Of a stretch of 10,535 nt of DNA, positions 1-5,372 are shown piece after piece. The DNA is from Roseivirga sp. UBA6061 (GTDB taxonomy: Bacteria > Bacteroidota > Bacteroidia > Cytophagales > Cyclobacteriaceae), in assembly GCA_002427745.1 (NCBI GenBank), contig DIYF01000121.1, positions 1 to 10,535 of the forward strand, written 5' to 3'. A program made the translations under genes and the position numbers. The notes beneath the pieces were generated by a model. That model ran no database searches. It was not told the origin of the DNA and worked only from the letters and a program-made list of their open reading frames with translations. Within the stretch, counting starts at the first letter, position 1. Each line of letters starts with the position of its first letter.

Positions 1-567
1 ATAGTGTCCGATTATTTTATAGCTAAAAAGGCAGTCTGACAGCTCTTGCCCGTTGCCTATGTTATGTGAAATCAGGTATCGTTTACCATCATCAGATTTT
101 TTGTCGACCACAATGCCGATATGGGTGATCGCACCACCCAGGTTCCAGCTCACAATGTCCCCCGGCTTGTAGTCGGTGGCGTCTTTTGATTTTTTCAGCA
201 CCGTACCGTGACGTTCGAAATACTTCATCAGGTTAGGGACTCTCCGATGGTCTATGTTTTTATCCGTTTTGCTGAGGCCCCAGAGTTGAGGGTATTCTGC
301 AAAATGTGCTTTCATATCTTCATGTATCTCTTTCTGCAAATCAATTCCCAACTGGCGATAAGCCCTTATCACCACATCAGTACAGACTCCTTTGCCTTCA
401 GGTACATCTCCGTTGGGATAATCAATGGAGAAGTAGGCAGGGTCGTATTCTACTTCGTCCTGCGTCAACGCTATAGCTGCCGTTGAGAGACGATTGGCAA
501 AGGAGCTTTCCTGTGCACTTAGTGCAAATGGTAGCCATAGAAGTGATATAGTGAGGAACCTGATCAA
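1..567 (-). CDS. DUF1287 (YijF-type) exported protein, 3' end missing
   Basis: The reading frame stays open to the window edge and gives 189 residues; family members are about 200 residues, so only a short tail is missing. No ATG precedes the conserved region. A TTG codon at 567 starts a good signal peptide (MIRFLTISLLWLPFALSA, cut before QE), and an in-frame stop lies a few codons upstream, so TTG is the chosen start. Family hallmarks are GVCTDVVIRAY (Cys62), the D-x-NIDHRRVPNL block (residues 102-113) and PGDIVSWNLGGAITHIGIV (residues 136-153, His149), followed by ISHNIG (His168, Asn169). Cys62, His149 and a polar third residue suggest an NlpC/P60-like hydrolase fold acting in the periplasm or at the envelope; the substrate is unknown and catalysis is an inference. 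The gene follows the transglutaminase-like gene after 8 bp and is probably co-transcribed with it. Confidence 0.85.
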   Translation of the reverse strand, partial: MIRFLTISLLWLPFALSAQESSFANRLSTAAIALTQDEVEYDPAYFSIDYPNGDVPEGKGVCTDVVIRAYRQLGIDLQKEIHEDMKAHFAEYPQLWGLSKTDKNIDHRRVPNLMKYFERHGTVLKKSKDATDYKPGDIVSWNLGGAITHIGIVVDKKSDDGKRYLISHNIGNGQELSDCLFSYKIIGHY

Positions 568-575
568 TTCAGAAT

Positions 576-1247
576 TTATCCGTCTACTTTTTGATTTCCT
601 TTCTTATCAGAACGCTGGTTTTTTACCAACCTTTTCTTTTTTGTCTTTTTATAGTCATTCAAAAGCTTAAAGCTCTCGATTTTTCGCTCTCTGAATTTCT
701 CATAGTCAATAATGAAATCCTGAATCGTGGCATATGGGCCACTAATAGTACCCGGCACTTTACTGTCGGCAGTAATGTAAAACTGATTTTTGAGCTTATA
801 GGCGAGTACCCAGTGCTTTCGAATAATACTCCCCTGTATTTCTATGGGCTCAAAGTCAATCATGAGGTAGTATGCCTCAATTTCAGGATTGATCTTTTTA
901 AGTGTTTCAAAAGCAAACCTCGACAGGTCAACGCAAATGCCACTCTTAACGCTGAAGAATTCTTCAGGTGAGAATATGGTAATTCCGGGGCCTTCATTTC
1001 TCTTGCTGCCGAGCTTTATGGCACGAGACATGTCATAGTGAAAATTCTGCCCTATCCATTTATTGATGTGTTCAACGGATTTCCACTTACTAATGACTTC
1101 GATATACTGGATTGTGTCTTTACCAGATTTGAGTATGTTTTTCTCCGGGGCATCTGAAAGTTTTTGAATGCCTTTTTCCAATTCCTGAGCCTGCAGGCAA
1201 ATGCTTGTACAAAGCAGCATCCAAAGACCTGATATGATGTTTTTCAT
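576..1247 (-). CDS. exported transglutaminase-like domain protein
   Basis: This 223-residue protein begins with a signal peptide (residues 1-20, cut near LQA/QE). The central domain has the transglutaminase-like triad in the right order: Cys105 in KSGICVDLSRFAFETL, His145 in KHWVLAYK and Asp161 in ITADSKVPG. In bacteria this superfamily includes cysteine peptidases and amide-bond enzymes, so the exact reaction cannot be assigned. The C-terminal 30 residues are very basic (KKTKKKRLVK and following), which could bind nucleic acid or an acidic surface polymer, but this is speculation. The ATG is preceded by an A-rich leader (acaaacaag) with no Shine-Dalgarno site, normal for Bacteroidota. It sits 59 bp after the stop of the iron-sulfur gene and 8 bp before the DUF1287 gene, so these two envelope proteins are likely expressed together. 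I do not recognise a specific gene name. Confidence 0.8.
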   Translation of the reverse strand: MKNIISGLWMLLCTSICLQAQELEKGIQKLSDAPEKNILKSGKDTIQYIEVISKWKSVEHINKWIGQNFHYDMSRAIKLGSKRNEGPGITIFSPEEFFSVKSGICVDLSRFAFETLKKINPEIEAYYLMIDFEPIEIQGSIIRKHWVLAYKLKNQFYITADSKVPGTISGPYATIQDFIIDYEKFRERKIESFKLLNDYKKTKKKRLVKNQRSDKKGNQKVDG

Positions 1248-1306
1248 CTTGTTTGGTTTTGTTGATGTATAGCTTTGAGACTCATTCGGTGCATCCAGTG
1301 TTTAAA

Positions 1307-2632
1307 TCACTCTTCGTTTTTCATTTCATCAGCCCAGTTGAAGCGGTCGGTTGGAGCGAATTTCCATGGAGAGAAGCTGGTTTCCACATTCTGGAACATG
1401 CTGTTCCATGAAGCTGGCGAGCTTGATTCTTCCATCGCTGAGAACCTCCTCATTTCGAGAATAATGGAGAGGGGGTCAATGTTAACGGGACAGGCCTCTA
1501 CACAGGCATTACAGCTGGTACAGGCATTGATCTCTTCTTTTGTGATATAATCCCCCAGAAGAGATTTACCATCTTCCAGGCCTTTTCCTCCTTTGGCCAG
1601 GCTGGCACCTACTTCTTCCGCTCTGTCACGGGTATCCATCATGATCTTTCGGGGAGAAAGTTTCTTCCCGGTCTGATTGGCGGGGCATTGTGAGGTGCAA
1701 CGACCGCATTCGGTACAGGAATAAGCATTCATGATATTCACCCAACTCAGATCATTCACATCTTTGGCACCAAAGCGACCTACTTCGGCAGGAGGCTCAC
1801 CACCGCCCTCTACAGGCATGCCCAGCATCATTTTTACCTCGTTAGTCACTACCGGCATATTGGCAATCTCCCCCTTAGGTTTCAGGTTTGAATAGAAGGT
1901 GTTAGGGAAGGCCAGCGCAATGTGCAGATGCTTGGAATAGGTGACGTAGATAGAGAAGCCCAGAATGCCAATGATATGAAACCACCAGGCAAAGCGTTCT
2001 ACGATGACCAGGGTGTTTACATTCATACCTTCGAAAAGAGGTTTCAGAAAGCTGCTGAAAAAGAACTCACCAGTGATTGGGTAATGATCGTCCTGTCCCT
2101 GAATCAGCATGTCTGTAGCGTTCATGGTCAGGATGGCAAACATCAGGATGATTTCAATTACCAAAATAAGATTGGCATCCAGGGTAGGCCACTTTTTCAT
2201 CTCATCCCCTCCGAAACGCTTTACTTTCAATACATTTCTCCGGATCAGGAATACTACACAGGAAAAGAGCACCCCTACTGCCAGAAATTCGAAAATGTTA
2301 ATCAGAACGGAGTAGAAGCTCCCAAGTGGCTCAGCAAAGATTCTGTGTGACCCTGTAAGTCCGTCAATTACAAACTCAAGTACCTCCAGGTTAATCACAA
2401 CAAAGCCTATATAGATCAGTAAGTGCAATAAAGCAGGGATAATGCGCTTGAACATTTTCTTCTGGCCGAAAGCCACAAGCAGCATGGTCTTCCAGCGCTC
2501 CGGCTTATTATCGGTTCTTCCGGCAGGTTTTCCCAAAAAAATATTTTTGCGAATACGACTTACACGCTGATAAATGAAATAGCCTGCTACTGAGGCAATT
2601 AGAAGAAAGGCGATTTGAGATATGTATTGCAT
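1307..2632 (-). CDS. membrane-bound 4Fe-4S electron-transfer protein (HdrC/NarI-like)
   Basis: This 441-residue protein joins a membrane cytochrome-like half to a ferredoxin half. Hydrophobic helices lie near residues 2-20, 62-82, 105-130, 153-175 and 210-232; His70, His219 and His235 could be heme ligands, as in NarI-like proteins, but this is not proven. The C-terminal half faces the cytoplasm and carries two classical cluster motifs: C306-x2-C309-x2-C312-x3-C316-P and C371-x2-C374-x2-C377-x3-C381-P. The arrangement matches Bacteroidota Fe-S oxidoreductase subunits related to HdrC and GlpC, which pass electrons between a cytoplasmic donor and membrane quinone. In related genomes a CCG-domain (HdrB-like) subunit usually follows; here the next gene is the transglutaminase-like protein, so the partner must be elsewhere or absent. 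The start MQYISQIAF opens directly into the first helix. A 5-bp hairpin (2640-2654) lies just ahead of it. Confidence 0.85.
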   Translation of the reverse strand: MQYISQIAFLLIASVAGYFIYQRVSRIRKNIFLGKPAGRTDNKPERWKTMLLVAFGQKKMFKRIIPALLHLLIYIGFVVINLEVLEFVIDGLTGSHRIFAEPLGSFYSVLINIFEFLAVGVLFSCVVFLIRRNVLKVKRFGGDEMKKWPTLDANLILVIEIILMFAILTMNATDMLIQGQDDHYPITGEFFFSSFLKPLFEGMNVNTLVIVERFAWWFHIIGILGFSIYVTYSKHLHIALAFPNTFYSNLKPKGEIANMPVVTNEVKMMLGMPVEGGGEPPAEVGRFGAKDVNDLSWVNIMNAYSCTECGRCTSQCPANQTGKKLSPRKIMMDTRDRAEEVGASLAKGGKGLEDGKSLLGDYITKEEINACTSCNACVEACPVNIDPLSIILEMRRFSAMEESSSPASWNSMFQNVETSFSPWKFAPTDRFNWADEMKNEE

Positions 2633-2688
2633 ATAAACTGAGTCAAAACGACTCGACTTTGTTGTTACCTGAAATTATTAAAAATGTT

Positions 2689-2718
2689 TTGCACGATTTA
2701 AGTTTTTGTCTACTTTTG
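2689..2718 (+). promoter_or_regulatory. Bacteroidota-type promoter of tRNA-Phe
   Basis: A TTG element at 2689-2691 is separated by exactly 19 bp from TACTTTTG at 2711-2718, a full match to the TAnnTTTG -7 box used by the primary sigma factor of Bacteroidota. The predicted start site falls a few bases before the tRNA at 2734, so the 5' leader to be trimmed by RNase P is short. Confidence 0.8.
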
Positions 2719-2733
2719 TGCTCCCCAATTCAG

Positions 2734-2806
2734 GGTGCTGTAGCTCAGTTGGTAGAGCATCGGACTGAAAATCCGTGAGTCGGTGGTTCGAATCCACTCA
2801 GCACCA
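2734..2806 (+). tRNA. tRNA-Phe (anticodon GAA)
   Basis: A full 73-nt cloverleaf can be folded. The acceptor arm GGTGCTG (2734-2740) pairs perfectly with CAGCACC (2799-2805), with discriminator A at 2806. The D arm is GCTC/GAGC with loop AGTTGGTA. The anticodon loop is CTGAAAA with GAA at 2767-2769. The T arm is GGTGG-TTCGAAT-CCACT, closed by one G-U pair. The top pair of the anticodon stem (27-43) is a U-U mismatch, so that stem has four good pairs. The 3' CCA is not encoded (the sequence continues CTT) and must be added by the CCA-adding enzyme. Promoter and terminator are both visible, so this is a single-gene transcription unit on the strand opposite to all the neighbouring genes. Confidence 0.97.
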
Positions 2807-2815
2807 CTTGGAGAC

Positions 2816-2850
2816 AAAGCCTTCTCGAAAGAGAGGGCTTTACTTTTTTC
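2816..2850 (+). terminator. Rho-independent terminator of tRNA-Phe
   Basis: An 11-bp stem (AAAGCCTTCTC, 2816-2826, with GAGAGGGCTTT, 2831-2841; one G-U wobble) is capped by the stable GNRA tetraloop GAAA and followed by ACTTTTTTCC. It begins 10 bases after the tRNA, so it ends that transcript. Confidence 0.9.
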
Positions 2851-2910
2851 CGGCCTTCTGTTTTTATACCCGCTATGAAATCGTTTGCGTACATTACGCG
2901 AATATACAGA

Positions 2911-2956
2911 ATCCGCCCTAAATTTAGTATGCATGCATACTAAATTTAGGGCGGAT
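2911..2956. repeat. perfect 46-bp palindrome between convergent genes
   Basis: Two 23-bp arms are exact reverse complements with no spacer. The centre is TGCATGCA, each arm contains the 10-bp palindrome CTAAATTTAG (2918-2927 and 2940-2949, 22 bp apart), and the ends are GC-rich (ATCCGCCC / GGGCGGAT). Pairing stops abruptly outside 2911-2956. It lies in the gap between the tRNA-Phe terminator and the end of the convergent rluB-like gene (stop at 2988). As RNA it would fold into a long hairpin, but neither strand has an immediate U-run, so it is not a standard terminator. A double operator, a small element remnant or a cruciform or RNase III site are alternatives. The rest of the gap (2851-2910, 2957-2987) shows no gene. 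Confidence 0.9.
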
Positions 2957-2987
2957 CTATTGATTTTTCCCTGTTTATGTAAGCGGG

Positions 2988-3809
2988 CTATCGTAGGTTC
3001 ACGACTTCTTTTTGCGTAAGAAAACGCCATTTCCCCCTTGGCAGGTCCTTTTTGGTCAGATCGGCATACATGACTCTGTCCAGCTTTACTACAGTGTAGC
3101 CCAGATGATCAAAAATTCTGCGAACGATTCTGTTACGGCCTATGTGGATTTCTATGCCCAGAACCATATTATCAGGGCTCAGCACGGCCAGGTCATCAAC
3201 GGGGGCAGGGCCATCCTCCAGAGTCAGCCCCTCTGCTATCTGATCGAAGTCTTTTTGTGTAATAGGTTTGTCCAGTTGTACCTGGTAGATCTTTTTAATT
3301 TTATGAGAGGGGTGGGTTAGTTTTTTGGCCAGATCCCCGTCATTGGTAAAGAGCAACAGCCCGGTAGTGAGTCTGTCCAGCCTGCCCACAGGGAATATAC
3401 GTTCATCACAGGCGTTTTTTACCAGGTCCATTACAGTCTTTCTTTCCTCAGGGTCACTGGTGGTGGTAATAAAATCTTTGGGCTTGTTGAGCAGTACATA
3501 CACGAACTTCTCTCTTTTCAGAAGCTTCTTCCTGTACATAACTGTATCTGCAGGCTTAACCTGGTATCCCATTTCTGTAACCACCTGATCATTTACAGTG
3601 ATCTCACCGGCTTCGATGAGCTTATCAGCTTCTCTTCTGGAGCAAATGCCTGAATTGGCAATGTACTTATTCAGGCGAATTGTGCCACTGGCAGGTTTTT
3701 CCTTCTTGAAGATCTTAGGATCGTATTCCGGTATCTGTGAGGTTTTCTCAGTGGCAGGTGAACGTTGAAAACGCTTCTTTTTGCGGGGATTATTCTTTTT
3801 GAAGGCCAT
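2988..3809 (-). CDS. rluB: 23S rRNA pseudouridine synthase, RluB/RsuA family
   Basis: With the start at the ATG at 3809 the protein is 273 residues. A longer frame from a TTG at 3842 is possible, but that codon is part of the likely -7 promoter box, so ATG 3809 is preferred. Residues 1-43 are a basic, disordered tail (KKNNPRKKKRF and following), common in Bacteroidota homologues. An S4 RNA-binding domain follows (IRLNKYIANSGICSRREADK, about residues 44-90), then the catalytic domain with the family motif GRLDRLTTGLLLFTNDGD, in which Asp145 is the catalytic aspartate. Later family motifs IGRNRIVRRIFDHLGY and VVKLDRVMYADL are intact. The family converts a uridine in rRNA to pseudouridine; RluB acts on helix 89 of 23S rRNA, and RluF and RsuA are close relatives, so the exact site is inferred. 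It lies 58 bp after scpB, an association also seen in Firmicutes. Confidence 0.9.
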   Translation of the reverse strand: MAFKKNNPRKKKRFQRSPATEKTSQIPEYDPKIFKKEKPASGTIRLNKYIANSGICSRREADKLIEAGEITVNDQVVTEMGYQVKPADTVMYRKKLLKREKFVYVLLNKPKDFITTTSDPEERKTVMDLVKNACDERIFPVGRLDRLTTGLLLFTNDGDLAKKLTHPSHKIKKIYQVQLDKPITQKDFDQIAEGLTLEDGPAPVDDLAVLSPDNMVLGIEIHIGRNRIVRRIFDHLGYTVVKLDRVMYADLTKKDLPRGKWRFLTQKEVVNLR

Positions 3810-3839
3810 AAGCTTGCAGCATCTCTGCTGTATTTGGCG

Positions 3840-3847
3840 CAAATGTA
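3840..3847 (-). promoter_or_regulatory. possible -7 box of the rluB-like gene
   Basis: On the minus strand this reads TACATTTG, a full match to the Bacteroidota TAnnTTTG box, about 30 bp before ATG 3809. No convincing TTG lies 19 bp upstream, so the promoter is only partly supported. It would let the synthase be transcribed apart from scpB. Confidence 0.45.
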
Positions 3848-3867
3848 GCTAATTAACAGGTCGCTGC

Positions 3868-4467
3868 CTATTCGGCCGGTGGGGGAGTGTTAATTTCAGG
3901 AGGTGCTCCTTCCATCTGATTACCTATTTCATTCTCTTCCGGAGCGAAATCTTTAGGTGTTGGCAAATCCTTCAGGTCATTGATGCCAAAATAATCCATG
4001 AATTTGTCAGATGTGCCGTAGAGTAATGGACGACCTACATTTTCAGATTTCCCCTTGATCTCGACCAATTCTTTTTCCAGTAATTTCTGAACAGAATAGT
4101 CACAGTTAACCCCTCTGATCTGCTCCATTTCGGATTTAGTAACCGGCTGCTTATAGGCGATGATCGAGAGCGTTTCTAGCGCTGAAGCTGAAAGTCGCTT
4201 TTTAGACTGTTGTTTAAGGAGAATACCTATGCTGGCCTGGTAGGCAGGCTTTGTCAGAAACTGATAGCCTCCTCCACTTTTCACTACCTGAAAGGGATAT
4301 TTCTCATCTTCATACTTCTCCTGAATCTGAGTAATAGCCTCCGTGACGTCCTTTTCCGGGACATCAGCCTCAAACATTTCTGAAAGACAGTTTTGTAACT
4401 CTGCTGACTTGATGGGTTTTTCCGAGCAGAATATCAGGGCCTCGATATGATTCCCGAGGAAATCCAC
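3868..4467 (-). CDS. scpB: segregation and condensation protein B
   Basis: This 199-residue protein has the ScpB pattern of two winged-helix domains: HIEALIFCSEKPI at the start, a first domain ending near FLTKPAY (about residue 75), and a second domain opening with the strongly conserved RLSASALETLSIIAYKQPVT and containing RGVNCDYSVQKLLEKELVE and GRPLLYGTSDKFMDYFGI. ScpB dimers bind the kleisin ScpA and regulate the Smc ATPase in chromosome compaction and segregation. The last 30 or so residues (PEENEIGNQ to PPPAE) are an acidic, proline-rich tail outside the family core. The start is GTG, whose G is the last base of the preceding TAG stop (TAGTG), implying translational coupling with the DksA-like gene. 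scpA is not adjacent, which is common in this phylum. Confidence 0.93.
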   Translation of the reverse strand: MDFLGNHIEALIFCSEKPIKSAELQNCLSEMFEADVPEKDVTEAITQIQEKYEDEKYPFQVVKSGGGYQFLTKPAYQASIGILLKQQSKKRLSASALETLSIIAYKQPVTKSEMEQIRGVNCDYSVQKLLEKELVEIKGKSENVGRPLLYGTSDKFMDYFGINDLKDLPTPKDFAPEENEIGNQMEGAPPEINTPPPAE

Positions 4468-4850
4468 TAATTTCTTTTGGCCAACTTCGCTGCTATGGAG
4501 TGCATGGTATGTGGTACCGCCTTGAGTCTTTCTTTCGAGATAAGGTTTCCTGTGTCAACACAAATACCATAGGTGCCATTTTTGATACGGATGAGTGCAT
4601 TTTCCAGGTTGTTGATGAATTTCTGCTGGCGAGCGGCAAGCTGGTTAAGCTTTTCTTTTTCAAGGGTGTCTGCACCGTCTTCCAATACCTTGGTAGTAGC
4701 ACTGGTCGCATCAGTTCCGGAATCACCACTTTTCATAAGACTTTTCTTAAGATCGTTAAGCTCGCTTCTTGCCTTGTCCAACTTGTCGTTGATCAACGCT
4801 TCAAACTCTTCTAACTCACTGCTCGAATAACGGTTCTTTTCCTGACTCAT
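4467..4850 (-). CDS. DksA/TraR-family transcription regulator with degenerate zinc finger
   Basis: Starting at the ATG at 4850 (MSQEKNRYSS) the protein is 127 residues; an upstream TTG at 4901 lies inside the probable promoter and is rejected. Residues 10-90 form the long coiled-coil arm (LEEFEALINDKLDKARSEL, then EDGADTLEKEKLNQLAARQ and NLENALIRIKNGTYGIC). The C-terminal globular part keeps the family framework GNLISKERLKAVPH. Of the four zinc cysteines only Cys97 remains; the other positions by E. coli DksA spacing are Thr100, Ser118 and Ala121. This loss is typical of Bacteroidota DksA-like proteins, so the protein is probably functional without zinc. DksA proteins enter the RNA polymerase secondary channel and adjust promoter activity, often with ppGpp; the specific targets here are unknown. 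It is the first gene of a unit with scpB. Confidence 0.88.
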   Translation of the reverse strand: MSQEKNRYSSSELEEFEALINDKLDKARSELNDLKKSLMKSGDSGTDATSATTKVLEDGADTLEKEKLNQLAARQQKFINNLENALIRIKNGTYGICVDTGNLISKERLKAVPHTMHSIAAKLAKRN

Positions 4851-4879
4851 AGTTTGTGATTCTTTACCTTTAGAGGGCG

Positions 4880-4909
4880 CAAAATAAACCTCTGGCCACA
4901 AATTGCAAA
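4880..4909 (-). promoter_or_regulatory. probable promoter of the dksA-like/scpB unit
   Basis: Read on the minus strand, TTTG (4909-4906) is followed after 18-19 bp by TTATTTTG (4887-4880), a near match to the Bacteroidota TAnnTTTG box. It would start transcription about 20-25 bases before ATG 4850 and places the alternative TTG start at 4901 inside the promoter. Confidence 0.55.
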
Positions 4910-4967
4910 GAGTTTCATCAAATTCTTAGAGCCAAAGGAGTTATGGTGAATATTTAGGAATTGGCAT

Positions 4968-4993
4968 AAAAAAAAGACCCCTGGAGGTCTTTT
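4968..4993 (-). terminator. Rho-independent terminator after the small ORF
   Basis: Read on the minus strand, AAAAGACC (4993-4986) pairs with GGTCTTTT (4979-4972) around a 6-base loop that can be tightened by a T-G pair, and the transcript runs straight on into an uninterrupted T8 tract (4975-4968). It lies 25 bp after the stop of the 50-residue ORF and ahead of the dksA promoter, so it separates the two transcripts. The stem would also work weakly on the plus strand, where no convincing gene reads into it. Confidence 0.8.
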
Positions 4994-5017
4994 GGTAATT
5001 TTTCTTTGGTCTATCTT

Positions 5018-5170
5018 TCAATATTCCAAATTCAGCATCTGCATTCGTTTTGTCATAGAAATATTATCGATATGCACGCGGTATTTCATTCTGATGTATC
5101 TCTTCACTACCTCCACTTTCCGTCCCTTCCTCAGATACGAGTCAATAGTATTATTGATCAGGCAGTTCAT
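5018..5170 (-). CDS. possible small basic protein, 50 residues
   Basis: A 50-codon frame runs from ATG (5170) to TGA (5018) and gives MNCLINNTIDSYLRKGRK, then VEVVKRYIRMKYRVHID and a methionine-rich end. The protein is strongly basic (about 12 Lys, Arg or His against 4 acidic residues) and has no membrane segment or signal peptide. The main reason to believe it is the strong minus-strand terminator 25 bp beyond the stop, which needs a transcript from this gap, and the organised 11-bp repeats upstream of the ATG. I do not recognise the family. The alternative is a small RNA ending at the same terminator, with the frame open by chance. Confidence 0.5.
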   Translation of the reverse strand: MNCLINNTIDSYLRKGRKVEVVKRYIRMKYRVHIDNISMTKRMQMLNLEY

Positions 5171-5212
5171 GATGAATGTTGATTGATGGTTTTATAAGCA
5201 ATGAATGAAAAT

Positions 5213-5267
5213 AAACATTTGCGTTGCAAAAGCGTAACATTCACCTAACATTCGTTAGACATTCTTG
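5213..5267. repeat. array of 11-bp phased direct repeats (ACATT core)
   Basis: Three consecutive 11-mers, TAACATTCACC (5235-5245), TAACATTCGTT (5246-5256) and AGACATTCTTG (5257-5267), share the core ACATTC. A fourth related unit, AAACATTTGCG (5213-5223), is in phase two periods upstream, and the unit between (TTGCAAAAGCG) keeps its GCG end. The period is one DNA turn, so the cores lie on one helix face. The array lies 43-97 bp upstream of the small ORF start (5170), where an activator or repressor could bind. No promoter consensus could be placed confidently in this 202-bp gap, and nothing else is recognised in 5268-5372. Confidence 0.6.
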
Positions 5268-5372
5268 ATAAAAGCAAATTATAAGTTTGAATAAACTGAT
5301 TTCTCTTTTTTGAGCTAATTAACTCGCTTTCAGGAAGTCAAACCAGCGTTACATCAGGAATTGAGAGTTCTG

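Noticed and set aside
208..486. 92-codon plus-strand frame within the DUF1287 gene
   Set aside because: It is antisense to a frame with strong family motifs and shows no recognisable domain.
2640..2654. GAGTC-AAAAC-GACTC hairpin ahead of the iron-sulfur gene as a riboswitch or attenuator
   Set aside because: A single 5-bp stem is too small to support any known regulatory RNA class; noted only.
2710..3030. 106-codon minus-strand frame across the tRNA, including AEWIRTTDSRIFSPMLYQLSYS
   Set aside because: This is the well-known false protein read antisense through tRNA-Phe; it also covers the terminator and the palindrome.
3810..3842. Eleven-codon N-terminal extension of the pseudouridine synthase from a TTG at 3842
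   Set aside because: The TTG is part of the TACATTTG promoter box; the ATG at 3809 begins the usual basic tail of the family.
4851..4901. Seventeen-codon extension of the DksA-like protein from a TTG at 4901
   Set aside because: It overlaps the predicted promoter, and homologues begin close to the MSQEKNRYSS start.
5312..5325. GAGCTAATTAACTC near-palindrome downstream of the giant gene as its terminator
   Set aside because: On the minus strand it is followed by an A-run, not a T-run, and the AT-rich stem is weak; no terminator is called for this gene.
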